Below, one piece after another: positions 23,679-33,309 of a stretch of DNA of 47,717 bases. How positions within the stretch are numbered: position 1 is the stretch's first letter; every line of letters begins with the position of its first letter. The DNA comes from Butyrivibrio sp. GTDB lineage: Bacteria > Bacillota > Clostridia > Lachnospirales > Lachnospiraceae. The position numbers and the translations under genes are program-made. The stretch is taken from positions 1-47,717 of the forward strand of contig JAEEXE010000023.1 in assembly GCA_016291375.1 (NCBI GenBank), written 5' to 3'. The notes below the pieces were generated by a model that saw only the letters and a program-made list of their open reading frames with translations, had not been told where the DNA came from and searched no databases.

Positions 23679-26243
23679 ATGAGTATTATAGACAAGATTA
23701 TCGGAACACACAGTCAGAGAGAGCTTAAGAGAATCAGACCTATTGTAGATTCAATCGAGGCAATGAGACCCAAGATGCAGGCTCTTTCAGATGAAGAACT
23801 AAGAGGTAAGACAGAAGAGTTCAAGAAGAGACTTTCAGAAGGAGAGACTCTTGATGATATTATGCCGGAGGCTTATGCGGTTGTACGTGAAGCCGGCAAG
23901 CGTGTGCTTGGAATGGAACACTTCAGAGTACAGCTTATAGGTGGCATCATTCTTCATCAGGGACGTATCGCAGAGATGAGAACCGGTGAAGGTAAGACAC
24001 TTGTTGCTACACTTCCTTCATACTTGGATGCACTTGCAGGTCAGGGTGTTAACGTCGTTACGGTTAACGATTACCTTGCTAAGCGTGATGCTGAGTGGAT
24101 GGGTAAGATTCATGAGTTTTTGGGACTTACCGTAGGTGTCGTACTTAACAGCATGAACTCAGAAGAGAGAAGAGCTGCTTATAACTGTGATATCACATAC
24201 GTAACCAACAACGAACTTGGTTTTGATTATCTTCGTGATAACATGGCTATTTACAAAGAGCAGTGCGTTCTTCGCGGACTTAACTACGCTATCATCGATG
24301 AGGTAGACTCAATCCTTATCGACGAAGCCCGTACTCCTCTTATTATTTCCGGTCAGTCCGATAAGTCTACTAAACTCTATGAGGCCTGTGATATTCTTGC
24401 CAAGCAGATGACTCGAGGCGAGGATATGGAGGAACTCTCCAAGATGGATGCCATCATGGGTGTTGAGAGAGAAGAGACCGGTGATTTCATCGTAAATGAG
24501 AAGGATAAGATCGTTAATCTTACAGCAGAAGGTGTTGCTAAGGTTGAGAGATTCTTCCGCATTGAAAACCTTGCCGATCCCGAGAATCTTGAGATTCAGC
24601 ACAATATTATTCTTGCTCTTCGTGCAAATAATCTCATGCAGAGAGACCATGATTATATCGTTAAGGATGATGAAGTCCTTATCGTTGATGAATTTACAGG
24701 ACGTGTTATGCCCGGACGTCGTTATTCAGATGGCCTTCACCAGGCTATCGAGGCCAAGGAGCACGTTAAGGTTAAGAGAGAGTCCAAGACACTTGCGACT
24801 ATCACTTTCCAGAACTTCTTTAATAAGTTTGAGAAGAAGTGTGGTATGACAGGTACCGCTCTTACAGAGGAGCGTGAGTTCCGTGATATCTATGGAATGG
24901 ACGTTATCGAGATTCCCACCAATGAGCCTGTTATCCGTAAGGATCTTCAGGATGCGGTTTATAAGACCAGAAACGAGAAGCTCAATGCAATCTGTGATGC
25001 TGTAGAAGAGGCTCATGCTAAGGGACAGCCTGTTCTTGTAGGTACGATTACTATCGAGGCTTCTGAGGAACTTAGCAAGATGCTCAAAAAGAGAGGCATC
25101 CAGCATCAGGTTCTCAATGCCAAGTTCCATGAGAAGGAGGCTGAAATTGTAGCAGAGGCAGGTAAGCACGGCGCTGTTACAATCGCAACCAACATGGCGG
25201 GACGTGGTACAGATATCAAGCTTGACGAGGAGGCAAGAGCTGCCGGCGGTCTTAAGATCATCGGTACAGAGAGACATGAGAGTAGACGTATCGACAATCA
25301 GCTCCGTGGACGTTCAGGTCGTCAGGGTGATCCCGGTGAATCCAAGTTCTATCTTTCACTTGAGGATAACCTCATGAGACTCTTTGGTTCAGAGAGACTT
25401 ATTGCGATGTTTAATGCACTTAGGATTCCTGAGGGACAGGAGATTGAGCATGCATCTCTTTCTAAAGCGATTGAGACTGCTCAGAAGAAGATCGAGTCCA
25501 ACAACTACGGAATCAGAAAGAACCTGCTTGAGTATGACCAGGTTAACAATGAGCAGAGAGAGATCATTTACAGTGAGCGTAAGAAGGTACTTAACGGCGA
25601 TTCCATGCGTGATTCCATCTACAAGATGATCACAGATATCGTTGAAGGAGCTGTTGAGACAGTTGTGGGAGAGGAGAACGATCCTGATAACTGGAATCTT
25701 ACAGAGCTCAATGAAATACTCCTTCCTACAGTTCCTCTTAAGAAGATCAACAGAGGACGTATAGATAATCTTACAAAGTCAGGACTTATTCAGCAGCTCA
25801 AGGAAGAGGCTGTTAAGCTCTATGAGGCTAAAGAGGCTGAGTTCCCTGAGCCCGAGCAGATCCGTGAGATCGAGCGAGTTATCTTGCTTAAGGTTATCGA
25901 CAGAAAGTGGATGGATCACATCGACGATATGGATCAGCTTCGTCAGGGCATTGGACTTCAGGCTTACGGCCAGAGAGATCCCAAGCTTGAGTACAAGCTT
26001 GCGGGTTATGAGATGTTCGATGATATGACCAAAGCTATCAGAGAAGATACAGTAAGGCTTCTCTTCCATGTTCACATTGAAGAGAGAGTAGAGCGTGAGC
26101 AGGTTGCCAAGGTTACAGGAACCAACAAGGATGACTCCGCTCCCAAGGCTCCCGTTAAGAGAGTGGAAGCCAAGGTTTATCCCAACGATCCATGTCCTTG
26201 CGGAAGCGGCAAAAAATATAAGAATTGCTGTGGAAGGGCGTAA
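23679..26243 (+). CDS. secA: Preprotein translocase ATPase SecA
   Basis: An 854-residue motor that drives preproteins through SecYEG. Features in order: the N-terminal SecA domain with Walker A in MRTGEGKT near residue 103, DEAD-type [19 protein letters not shown] near 208, the preprotein cross-linking domain, helicase domain 2 with [11 protein letters not shown] and [23 protein letters not shown], the scaffold and wing domains, and a C-terminal zinc SEC-C motif ([13 protein letters not shown]). ATG 23679 is taken because of CAGGAG 10 bases upstream. prfB follows 12 bases later, the common secA-prfB order in Firmicutes. The length is normal. Confidence 0.98.
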   Translation: MSIIDKIIGTHSQRELKRIRPIVDSIEAMRPKMQALSDEELRGKTEEFKKRLSEGETLDDIMPEAYAVVREAGKRVLGMEHFRVQLIGGIILHQGRIAEMRTGEGKTLVATLPSYLDALAGQGVNVVTVNDYLAKRDAEWMGKIHEFLGLTVGVVLNSMNSEERRAAYNCDITYVTNNELGFDYLRDNMAIYKEQCVLRGLNYAIIDEVDSILIDEARTPLIISGQSDKSTKLYEACDILAKQMTRGEDMEELSKMDAIMGVEREETGDFIVNEKDKIVNLTAEGVAKVERFFRIENLADPENLEIQHNIILALRANNLMQRDHDYIVKDDEVLIVDEFTGRVMPGRRYSDGLHQAIEAKEHVKVKRESKTLATITFQNFFNKFEKKCGMTGTALTEEREFRDIYGMDVIEIPTNEPVIRKDLQDAVYKTRNEKLNAICDAVEEAHAKGQPVLVGTITIEASEELSKMLKKRGIQHQVLNAKFHEKEAEIVAEAGKHGAVTIATNMAGRGTDIKLDEEARAAGGLKIIGTERHESRRIDNQLRGRSGRQGDPGESKFYLSLEDNLMRLFGSERLIAMFNALRIPEGQEIEHASLSKAIETAQKKIESNNYGIRKNLLEYDQVNNEQREIIYSERKKVLNGDSMRDSIYKMITDIVEGAVETVVGEENDPDNWNLTELNEILLPTVPLKKINRGRIDNLTKSGLIQQLKEEAVKLYEAKEAEFPEPEQIREIERVILLKVIDRKWMDHIDDMDQLRQGIGLQAYGQRDPKLEYKLAGYEMFDDMTKAIREDTVRLLFHVHIEERVEREQVAKVTGTNKDDSAPKAPVKRVEAKVYPNDPCPCGSGKKYKNCCGRA

Positions 26244-26255
26244 GAGGTAGTAAAA

Positions 26256-27398
26256 ATGGTAGTACTTGATCAAATGAAAGTAGAGATTCAGAATCTGCGC
26301 GGAACTCTTGACGAAGTTACTGCGTCACTTGATCTGAATTCCAAGAAGAAGATTATAGAAGAGCTCTCCCGTGAGATGGAGGAGCCGGGCTTTTGGGACA
26401 ACGCTGAGAAAGCCAATAAGAAGACCAAAGATCTTAAGAACATGCAGGATCTTGTCGCAGGCATTGAGAAACTCAATAACCAGTACGGCGATATCATCGA
26501 TCTTATCGATATGCAGAACGCAGAGGGTGTAGACGATGAGGATATGGCTGCAGAGATCAGATCTGAGCTTGATGATTTCGAGAATACTCTTGAGAATATC
26601 CGTATCAGCAATCTTCTTAATCAGCCTTATGACAAATATGATGTTATCTTAAGACTTAATGCGGGAGCAGGCGGAACGGAAGCTTGTGACTGGGCCAGCA
26701 TGCTTTATCGTATGTACACAAGATGGGCAGAGCGCAAGGGATTTACAACAGAAGTGCTTGACCTTCTTGATGGCGACGAGGCCGGAATTAAGTCAGTTAC
26801 ATTCCAGATTTCAGGAACCAATGCTTACGGACTTCTTAAGTCTGAGCACGGTGTTCACAGACTTGTTCGTATCAGTCCTTTCAACGCGCAGGCTAAGAGA
26901 CAGACATCTTTCGTTTCCTGCGACGTTATGCCTGACATAGAAGAAGACGTTGATATCGAGATCAATCCTGATGATCTTAGAATTGATACATATCGTTCAA
27001 GTGGTGCCGGCGGACAGCACATCAACAAGACATCATCCGCTGTACGTATCACACATATTCCTACAGGTGTTGTAGTTGCTTGTCAGAATGAGCGTTCACA
27101 GTTCCAGAATAAAGACAAGGCTATGCAGATGCTGAAGGCTAAGCTCTTTATCATGAAGCAGGAAGAGAACCAGGCCAAGCTTGACGGTATCCGTGGTGAA
27201 GTTAAGGATAACGCATGGGGCAGCCAGATCCGTTCCTATGTACTTCAGCCATATACTATGGTAAATGACACAAGAACCGGATTTAAAGCATCTAATGCAG
27301 ATGGAGTATTAGATGGAGAATTAGATCCGTTTATCAACGCATATCTTAAATGGTTAGCCACAGGAGGAAAGCCCGTAGGAGATACTACTGAGGAGTAA
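26256..27398 (+). CDS. prfB: Peptide chain release factor 2, without programmed frameshift
   Basis: A 380-residue RF2 that reads UGA and UAA stop codons. It shows the SPF recognition tripeptide (VRISPFNAQAKR) and the GGQ peptidyl-hydrolysis motif (SSGAGGQHINKTSSAVR). In most bacteria prfB has an in-frame UGA near codon 26 that needs a +1 frameshift. Here codons 25-26 read CTT GAT and the frame is continuous, so autoregulation by frameshifting is absent. It is cotranscribed with secA (12-base gap) and followed by a strong terminator. Confidence 0.97.
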   Translation: MVVLDQMKVEIQNLRGTLDEVTASLDLNSKKKIIEELSREMEEPGFWDNAEKANKKTKDLKNMQDLVAGIEKLNNQYGDIIDLIDMQNAEGVDDEDMAAEIRSELDDFENTLENIRISNLLNQPYDKYDVILRLNAGAGGTEACDWASMLYRMYTRWAERKGFTTEVLDLLDGDEAGIKSVTFQISGTNAYGLLKSEHGVHRLVRISPFNAQAKRQTSFVSCDVMPDIEEDVDIEINPDDLRIDTYRSSGAGGQHINKTSSAVRITHIPTGVVVACQNERSQFQNKDKAMQMLKAKLFIMKQEENQAKLDGIRGEVKDNAWGSQIRSYVLQPYTMVNDTRTGFKASNADGVLDGELDPFINAYLKWLATGGKPVGDTTEE

Positions 27399-27471
27399 GA
27401 TTCCAAGCAATATTTCGGAGCAAAAGATAAGACGGGCGAATCATTCGCACGAGGCGATGATTTGTGAAATA

Positions 27472-27530
27472 AAAAAACGATAAATGCCGATTTCTATGAA
27501 TGACATGAAATGAGGCATTTATCGTTTTTT
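27472..27530. terminator. Bidirectional intrinsic terminator between prfB and a diguanylate cyclase gene
   Basis: A perfect 17-bp inverted repeat (27472-27488 and 27514-27530) begins with six A and ends with six T. It therefore provides a stem and a T-run in both directions for the convergent genes. Confidence 0.9.
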
Positions 27531-27599
27531 GTTTCTAACAAATCACAACGAGCAGAAGTGAGACCGGATTATTTTTGCTTCTAAGTATTGCCTGGATTC

Positions 27600-28682
27600 T
27601 TACACAACCACTACGCAGTTTCTGCCTGAATTTTTGGCTTTATACAGCGCGTGATCTACATTCTGGATCGTCTTAGCAAAGTCTCCGGTATATTTGGATA
27701 TTCCAACCGAGATGGTAAACGGAACCGGAGTTTCCTTGGAAACTTCTATGTCTCGTCTAAACTGTTCCATACGAGCGCAGGCATTGTTGACATCGCAGTT
27801 CTTTAAGATGATGATAAATTCTTCTCCGCCGAAACGTATTACATAATCATCTTCATGTGTCTGCTTTGAAAGCATCTGCCCCATATAAAGGAGAGTTAAG
27901 TCTCCGGTGTAGTGTCCGTGTTCATCGTTTACCTGTTTGAAGAAATCAATATCGAGCATTGCAATCGTCACAGGCTCTTTTGCATCTATAAGAGCATTTT
28001 TCGTTACGATCTTTTCAAGTAAATGTCTGTTATAAACCTGTGTAAGAGGATCGGTAACCATTGCAAGTTCCAGTTTTTGTTGGACTCTGTAGTGATCAAG
28101 ATATACAAGAGTAAGTAGGCAGTGCGAACAGAATACAGCTATTGCGCATGGAATCTGGAGCGCGATTATTATATCCAGATTTTCATAATGATTAAAAGTG
28201 TTTGAAATAAGTATTTCAAGTATGAATGTAAGTGATGAAAGTGCTATTTCTCGTGGTCTTGAGACAAAGCCGAGAGTTATGAATATCAGGTTCATAATGA
28301 TGAAGCCTTCGCTTGCATGAACTTTGATATTAAGGTGATATATTGACCAGATGGTTGCAAGGACCATAGCATGTCCCATCACATAATCTATCAGAACAGT
28401 AATACGTCTGTTCTTAAAGAAGTTTGTTATTACCAGGAACAATATAAGAACAGCGAGAATTGAAAATCTTGGGATCAGTGTCGGAAGGAAGCTTCCGTTA
28501 AGGAAGTAGTCCGAGATGATATAGAGAATAGAGCATAAGGAACCTGCAATCAGGCTGATGCCTACATAGTCCTGATAATAGTCGCACTTGGACTGGTAGA
28601 AATCGTCAAGCTCATCGCTGTTCATTGTGCGGTAATCTTTATACAATGTCATTAACGATTTAGCGTTTGTAATTATCTTCAT
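27600..28682 (-). CDS. Membrane-bound diguanylate cyclase (GGDEF)
   Basis: A 360-residue protein. About six hydrophobic segments occupy residues 40-200, followed by a GGDEF domain (about 205-360) with the active-site motif RFGGEEFII. It would make cyclic di-GMP from two GTP at the membrane. DxxxxDxxxFKxxND-like residues are visible in IAMLDIDFFKQVNDEHGH. The RxxD inhibitory site just before the active loop is H-E-D-D, so product inhibition may be weak. It has no clear operon partner. The sensory membrane domain is not recognised. Confidence 0.93.
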   Translation of the reverse strand: MKIITNAKSLMTLYKDYRTMNSDELDDFYQSKCDYYQDYVGISLIAGSLCSILYIISDYFLNGSFLPTLIPRFSILAVLILFLVITNFFKNRRITVLIDYVMGHAMVLATIWSIYHLNIKVHASEGFIIMNLIFITLGFVSRPREIALSSLTFILEILISNTFNHYENLDIIIALQIPCAIAVFCSHCLLTLVYLDHYRVQQKLELAMVTDPLTQVYNRHLLEKIVTKNALIDAKEPVTIAMLDIDFFKQVNDEHGHYTGDLTLLYMGQMLSKQTHEDDYVIRFGGEEFIIILKNCDVNNACARMEQFRRDIEVSKETPVPFTISVGISKYTGDFAKTIQNVDHALYKAKNSGRNCVVVV

Positions 28683-28811
28683 TCTTGTTTATCTCCCCTT
28701 TCCTATTTTACTAGTATTAAAGTGATTTAGGAAGTGGGAAATGCAGAAAATCTTGAATTTTTACAGGAAAAATACGCCTAAATAGATCACTCAAAATCAA
28801 TCTTATGAAAA

Positions 28812-29882
28812 TTAATATAGCGAATTGACATCAGTAATGTTTTTACCCGCTGCCTTAAAAGACCAGATGGAGTGCTCTTTGATACGGTGCTCCGTAAGAA
28901 AGTAGGTATCATCAACATTTGAGATGTAATAAGGAGTTCCGCCTCCGATAAAATAGTCGGAGTAAATGTCAGTGTATTTTCCCTTTGAAAGATCTTTAAG
29001 AGACGGGGTCTCTACAATTGTAGCCTTGCTCTGATCGCCGGATTTATCCGTTGAGACAGTGACAAGGAAGCCTTTGTCTATTTTGGTTAGCTGAACCATT
29101 CCCGCAATCTCATCGGGAACAGGGTATTCTTCCTTGATATCAAGGGTTTCAAGATCACATCTTAATATCTTGGCATCAGGCTGTGAGTCGGAGACTCCTG
29201 ATACGAAATAGATGTCACCGTCTATTATGGAAAAAGATCTTACGTAAATACCGTCAAGGCTTGAGATCACACGCTTATCCGTAAGATAAACCCTGTCTGT
29301 GGAAGCATCACGTCTAAAGCAAAAGAGCTCTCCTGTTACTGAACTCCATACATAGAAGGTATCTGTCGCCTTGTCATATACGGTGTAGTGAGGCCTGTGT
29401 CCGATATCATTAAAACGCTGAGTGTAGATAAATTTATCATCTTTTTTTTCATAAACGAGAACTCTGTTGTTCTCTGTGTCATCGATGAGATACACAACAC
29501 CGTCACTTGCCATTGTGTGCGGCTGCGTTGCCTCAGAAGACATGATAAGCCAGTTGTTTAGGGGAGCGCCAAGCTCTTTGGAATAGATGACTCTGTTGTG
29601 GTAACAGTCCACGATGAACCAGGTATCATCGACTTTGGTTATATAAGTTGGAACGCTGAGTTCCGAGTCGTAATTGTTTATGGGGGTATAATCTGCCACC
29701 GCGGCTTCTATATCTTCGCCGGCACTTGTCAGAGAGGATTCTTCGATATAGTCCTTTCCGTCAAAAGACTCTGCTTCCTGTGCGGGTGTGCTGTTTGAAG
29801 CAGTGGAAGCGGAACAGCCGCATATAGAAGATATGAAAACAGAAAAAATTATGATATATGTAAAGAATCTATTCTTAGCCAT
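28812..29882 (-). CDS. Lipoprotein, probable beta-propeller-like, unknown function
   Basis: A 356-residue exported protein. The signal peptide ends in the lipobox I-C-G-C (Cys23), followed by a Ser/Thr/Ala-rich linker. The mature part is rich in repeated short strands with Tyr/Asp turns (for example TFYVWSSVTGELFCF, DGDIYFVSGVSD, DTYFLTEHRI), suggesting a six-bladed beta-propeller or NHL/WD-like fold. I do not recognise a named family. It diverges from the next lipoprotein gene, with about 150 bases between them. A binding or scaffold role on the cell surface is conceivable but not shown. Confidence 0.6.
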   Translation of the reverse strand: MAKNRFFTYIIIFSVFISSICGCSASTASNSTPAQEAESFDGKDYIEESSLTSAGEDIEAAVADYTPINNYDSELSVPTYITKVDDTWFIVDCYHNRVIYSKELGAPLNNWLIMSSEATQPHTMASDGVVYLIDDTENNRVLVYEKKDDKFIYTQRFNDIGHRPHYTVYDKATDTFYVWSSVTGELFCFRRDASTDRVYLTDKRVISSLDGIYVRSFSIIDGDIYFVSGVSDSQPDAKILRCDLETLDIKEEYPVPDEIAGMVQLTKIDKGFLVTVSTDKSGDQSKATIVETPSLKDLSKGKYTDIYSDYFIGGGTPYYISNVDDTYFLTEHRIKEHSIWSFKAAGKNITDVNSLY

Positions 29883-30031
29883 AGAAACAAACCCGCCTTA
29901 TTTATCATTACTATACGATTTTACTATAATCTTGTTGTGGGGGCAATAGAAGTTAAAATTGACATAAATGTTAAAATATGTTAACGTATTATTGCTTGAT
30001 ACAAAAAAACGGTAAAAAGGGAAAGAGAAAA

Positions 30032-31090
30032 ATGATGAAAAAAAATTTAAGAAACCTTAAGTATCTTTTGTGCATGCTTGCATCGATTGCACTGGTTGGC
30101 TGCAGTAATGCCGGAGAGGACTTAGATATTGGAACCGAGAGTATTAGCACTTCTACAGAATCACATGATGTAGAAAACGTTGATGAAACTGCAGAGAATG
30201 CAAAAGCAGGCGATGCATCAGCGGATGGAAGCACAACCGATGCTTCTGCAGCAACCTCAGAAACAAGCACAGCAGGATCTTTTTCGGGTGACCTTGCTTC
30301 ATACGGATTAGACACAGCTAAGCTTGCAAAAGAGGGGATTAAGGTAGAAAAGGAGATTGCTCCTTACGGAGTTGTCTTAAGCACAGAAAAGGAATATGCG
30401 TGTCCCTTCTGCGGTACAGTGCTTGAGTCGCATATAAGTGAAGCGTTCCAACTTGATTCCAAATATTCTGAACATGCATTAAAGATAAATGAAGAACTGC
30501 GAGGAAAAATGTCTGAGGGCTTGAAATACGAGGGCATTATTGGCGGGCAAAGTGAAGAAGATGCATATGACGGCATAGCACCATCTCTTCCTGCTGATGA
30601 CAGTGAATGTGATTATCATAAAGAGGAAGTGGAAGGAAACCCCGGTGCCGGATCGACGTTTTGTGACGAGGTTCATATTATAGATAACAGATATTTACTG
30701 ATAGATACTAGTTATTATTATTACACGGGCGGCGTTCATGGAATGTCATCTGCTGACCAGATAATATATGATCTTTCCACCGGAGAGTCACTTAAGGCAC
30801 AGAACTTTACCAAGTGTACAGAGGAAGAACTTAAGGCATTGGTTGCAGAAAAGGTTAAGGAAGAGTATGCCAAGCGTCCTGATGATTTTTATGCAAAAAG
30901 CGCTGATGAAGCATACAAGGATGCTTACGACATAATTTCTTTTGATAGTTCGAATATATTTTTTTATGATGATAAAGTCACATATAGGTTTAATCCATAC
31001 GATATTGGACCCTATGGTGCTACGTTTGTTGACATAGATTTCTCATATAAAGATTTTAGCGGAACAGATACATTAACTCGTATTAAGTAA
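30032..31090 (+). CDS. Lipoprotein with DUF3298/RsiV-like C-terminal domain
   Basis: A 352-residue lipoprotein with lipobox L-V-G-C (Cys24) and a long Ser/Thr/Ala/Asp-rich linker to about residue 80. A segment with C-P-F-C (YACPFCGT) follows. The C-terminal part has SYYYYTGGVHGMSSADQIIYDLSTGE and EEELKALVAEKVKEEY, the pattern of the DUF3298 domain also found in RsiV and PdaC proteins. The start ATG 30032 (a second ATG follows at once) is preceded by GGGAAAGAG. The role is unknown; the domain binds lysozyme in RsiV, but no sigma factor gene is adjacent. Confidence 0.65.
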   Translation: MMKKNLRNLKYLLCMLASIALVGCSNAGEDLDIGTESISTSTESHDVENVDETAENAKAGDASADGSTTDASAATSETSTAGSFSGDLASYGLDTAKLAKEGIKVEKEIAPYGVVLSTEKEYACPFCGTVLESHISEAFQLDSKYSEHALKINEELRGKMSEGLKYEGIIGGQSEEDAYDGIAPSLPADDSECDYHKEEVEGNPGAGSTFCDEVHIIDNRYLLIDTSYYYYTGGVHGMSSADQIIYDLSTGESLKAQNFTKCTEEELKALVAEKVKEEYAKRPDDFYAKSADEAYKDAYDIISFDSSNIFFYDDKVTYRFNPYDIGPYGATFVDIDFSYKDFSGTDTLTRIK

Positions 31091-31095
31091 CCACC

Positions 31096-31123
31096 TTACT
31101 ATAGAAAGAATGCGCATTATAAT
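31096..31123 (+). promoter_or_regulatory. Candidate promoter of the glycosyltransferase/dideoxysugar operon
   Basis: TTACTA (31096-31101) and TATAAT (31118-31123) are 16 bases apart, about 55 bases upstream of the first gene. The -10 is perfect and the -35 weak. Confidence 0.5.
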
Positions 31124-31176
31124 GTAAAATTATTGTGTAAAGCGGCGGAGAGATTACACGCAATCGGAGGGGAGAT

Positions 31177-32199
31177 ATGGTTACAGTAAGTCTTTGCATG
31201 ATAGTTAAGAACGAAGAGGAGAGTCTTGGAAGATGCCTTAAGAGTCTTGAGGGTATCGTTGATGAGATGATCGTTGTGGACACCGGATCAACGGACAAGA
31301 CCAAAGAAATCGCTAAGTCCTACGGTGCAAAAGTCTATGATTATAAGTGGACCGGAGATTTCAGTGAGGCAAGGAACTACTCTTTTTCTCTTGCAACCTG
31401 TGACTATATTTATGCTGCCGATGCAGACGAGGAGCTGGATGAGGAGAATCGTCAGAGATTCATTAAGCTAAAAGAGGACATTGCAGAACTTGATATTGAT
31501 ATCGTTCAGATGTATTATTGCAATCAGTTGTCTTTTAGAACTGTCTACAACTACGACAGAGAACTCAGACCCAAGCTCTTTAAGCGAGTAAGACATTTTG
31601 TGTGGGAAGATCCCATTCATGAGCAGGTTTCACTTGAACCCGTCGTATGTAACAGCGATATAGAGATTATCCATAGACCAAGAGAGAATCATGCGGGCCG
31701 TGATCTTGCCTCATTTAGAAAGGCAATCGATGATGGAAGATATATTTCCAAGAGGCTTCACGATATGTATGCCAGAGAGCTGTTTATGGGCGGAACGGAC
31801 GATGATTTTATTAAAGCCAAAGCCTTTTTTGAAGGATCTGTCTGCGACACCGACAGAGATATGGATGAGATCAAGGAGGCCAGCTGCGTTCTGGCGCATA
31901 TAGCAGTCCTTGAAGATGATGCGGCTGCGCTTCTTAAGTATTCTCTTAAGGATGCCACGACCAATATGTCCAGTGAGATGTGCTATGAACTGGGCGAATA
32001 TTATTATGCTAAAAAGGATTACGACGAAGCGATCATATGGTTCTACAACGGAGCCTATGAGTGCGAGAGTATCCTTGATATAAAAAAGTGCAGAGAGCTT
32101 CCGAGACTTGCCCTTGCAAAGTGCTACAGAGCGCTGGGTAATGAGGAACAGGCTGCGGACTATGAGAGAGAAGCAGCCCAGTGTGAGAAAGGTGAATGA
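31177..32199 (+). CDS. Glycosyltransferase family 2 with C-terminal TPR-like repeats
   Basis: A 340-residue protein. The N-terminal GT2 domain begins VSLCMIVKNEEESLGRCLKSL, continues MIVVDTGSTD and has the metal motif AADADEEL near residue 88. Residues about 200-335 are helical repeats (CYELGEYYYAKKDYDEAIIWFYNGAYE, then LALAKCYRALGN), i.e. tetratricopeptide type. This architecture is common in protein- or flagellin-modifying and SunS-like glycosyltransferases. ATG 31177 lies behind CGGAGGGGAG. Its stop overlaps the CDP-glucose dehydratase start by 4 bases, so the dideoxysugar product is a likely donor or the two act in one pathway. Confidence 0.88.
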   Translation: MVTVSLCMIVKNEEESLGRCLKSLEGIVDEMIVVDTGSTDKTKEIAKSYGAKVYDYKWTGDFSEARNYSFSLATCDYIYAADADEELDEENRQRFIKLKEDIAELDIDIVQMYYCNQLSFRTVYNYDRELRPKLFKRVRHFVWEDPIHEQVSLEPVVCNSDIEIIHRPRENHAGRDLASFRKAIDDGRYISKRLHDMYARELFMGGTDDDFIKAKAFFEGSVCDTDRDMDEIKEASCVLAHIAVLEDDAAALLKYSLKDATTNMSSEMCYELGEYYYAKKDYDEAIIWFYNGAYECESILDIKKCRELPRLALAKCYRALGNEEQAADYEREAAQCEKGE

Positions 32200-33281
32200 T
32201 GTTAGATTTTTACAAAGGAAAAAGAGTTCTCATAACCGGTCATACCGGATTTAAAGGGAGCTGGCTTTCCAAGATTCTTGTTATGGCAGGAGCGGATGTA
32301 CATGGATACGCTCTTCCTGCGTCTGATGACAATGAGAGTCTGTACAAGATCGCGGATATAGAGAATATCATGGATTCGCATCTTGGAGATATCAGAGATT
32401 ATGATGAGTTAAAAGAGTATTTTGATATGGTCAGGCCCGAGATAGTATTTCATCTTGCGGCGCAGCCTATTGTTAGAGATTCCTATAAAGACCCGCGCTA
32501 TACCTATGAGACCAACGTGATGGGCACAGTTAATATCTGTGAGTGCGTAAGGCTTTCGGATAGCGTTAAGTCTTTTCTTAATGTCACAACGGACAAGGTT
32601 TATCAGAACAATGAGTGGGAATGGGGATACAGAGAGGATGAGAAGCTCGACGGCTTTGACCCTTATTCCAATTCCAAATCCTGTTCCGAGCTTGTGACAC
32701 ATTCCTATATCAATTCATTTTTGAATGAGCTTGGGATCGCTACATCGACCGCAAGAGCGGGAAATGTCATAGGCGGAGGAGATTTTGCCAATGACAGATT
32801 AATTCCCGACTGCGTAAGAGCGGCTATGAAGGGAGATAAGATAATTCTTAGAAACCCTGATTCCACAAGACCTTTCCAGCATGTTCTGGAAGCTTTGTCT
32901 GCATATCTTTTGCTGGCGCAGCTTCAGTATGAAGATAGGAGCTATGCAGGTTTTTACAATGTGGGGCCAAATGACGACGATGCGGTGACTGCAGGAAAAC
33001 TGGCAAAGAGCTATGCAGATGAGTGGAATAGGCTTGTTAAGGGCGCTACCAAGAACTGCGCTTATCCCAATGAGCTTGAGATAGAGATACGCCCGGACGG
33101 CGGACCTCATGAGGCAAATTACCTCAAACTTGACTGTTCCAAGATAAAGAGTAGACTTAAGTGGGCTCCAAAATGGAACATAGATGATGCGGTACGTGCT
33201 ACCGCAGAGTGGACTTATGCCTATTTTGCGGGCGAAGGCATCTCCTGCATGGAGAAGCAGATATCAGAGTATTTTAAGTAA
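32196..33281 (+). CDS. rfbG: CDP-glucose 4,6-dehydratase
   Basis: A 361-residue extended short-chain dehydrogenase. It has the NAD motif TGHTGFKGSW near residue 14, the catalytic TTDKVYQN (Thr/Asp/Lys) and Tyr/Lys pair (YSNSKSCSE near residue 153), and the RAGNVIGGGDF segment typical of RfbG rather than RmlB. It converts CDP-glucose to CDP-4-keto-6-deoxyglucose, the entry step to CDP-3,6-dideoxyhexoses. The next gene, an RfbH-type dehydrase, supports this. No glucose-1-phosphate cytidylyltransferase (RfbF) is in the window. Confidence 0.92.
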   Translation: MMLDFYKGKRVLITGHTGFKGSWLSKILVMAGADVHGYALPASDDNESLYKIADIENIMDSHLGDIRDYDELKEYFDMVRPEIVFHLAAQPIVRDSYKDPRYTYETNVMGTVNICECVRLSDSVKSFLNVTTDKVYQNNEWEWGYREDEKLDGFDPYSNSKSCSELVTHSYINSFLNELGIATSTARAGNVIGGGDFANDRLIPDCVRAAMKGDKIILRNPDSTRPFQHVLEALSAYLLLAQLQYEDRSYAGFYNVGPNDDDAVTAGKLAKSYADEWNRLVKGATKNCAYPNELEIEIRPDGGPHEANYLKLDCSKIKSRLKWAPKWNIDDAVRATAEWTYAYFAGEGISCMEKQISEYFK

Positions 33282-33309
33282 AAAGATTTAACCTAGGAGA
33301 TTTGATTTA

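Noticed and set aside
24726..25277. 183-codon open frame antisense to secA
   Set aside because: Lies wholly inside the helicase domain of secA, no start signals, composition typical of an antisense shadow.
27435..27450. GCGAA-TCA-TTCGC palindrome downstream of prfB
   Set aside because: Only 5-bp arms, located just before a strong terminator; too short to claim a function.
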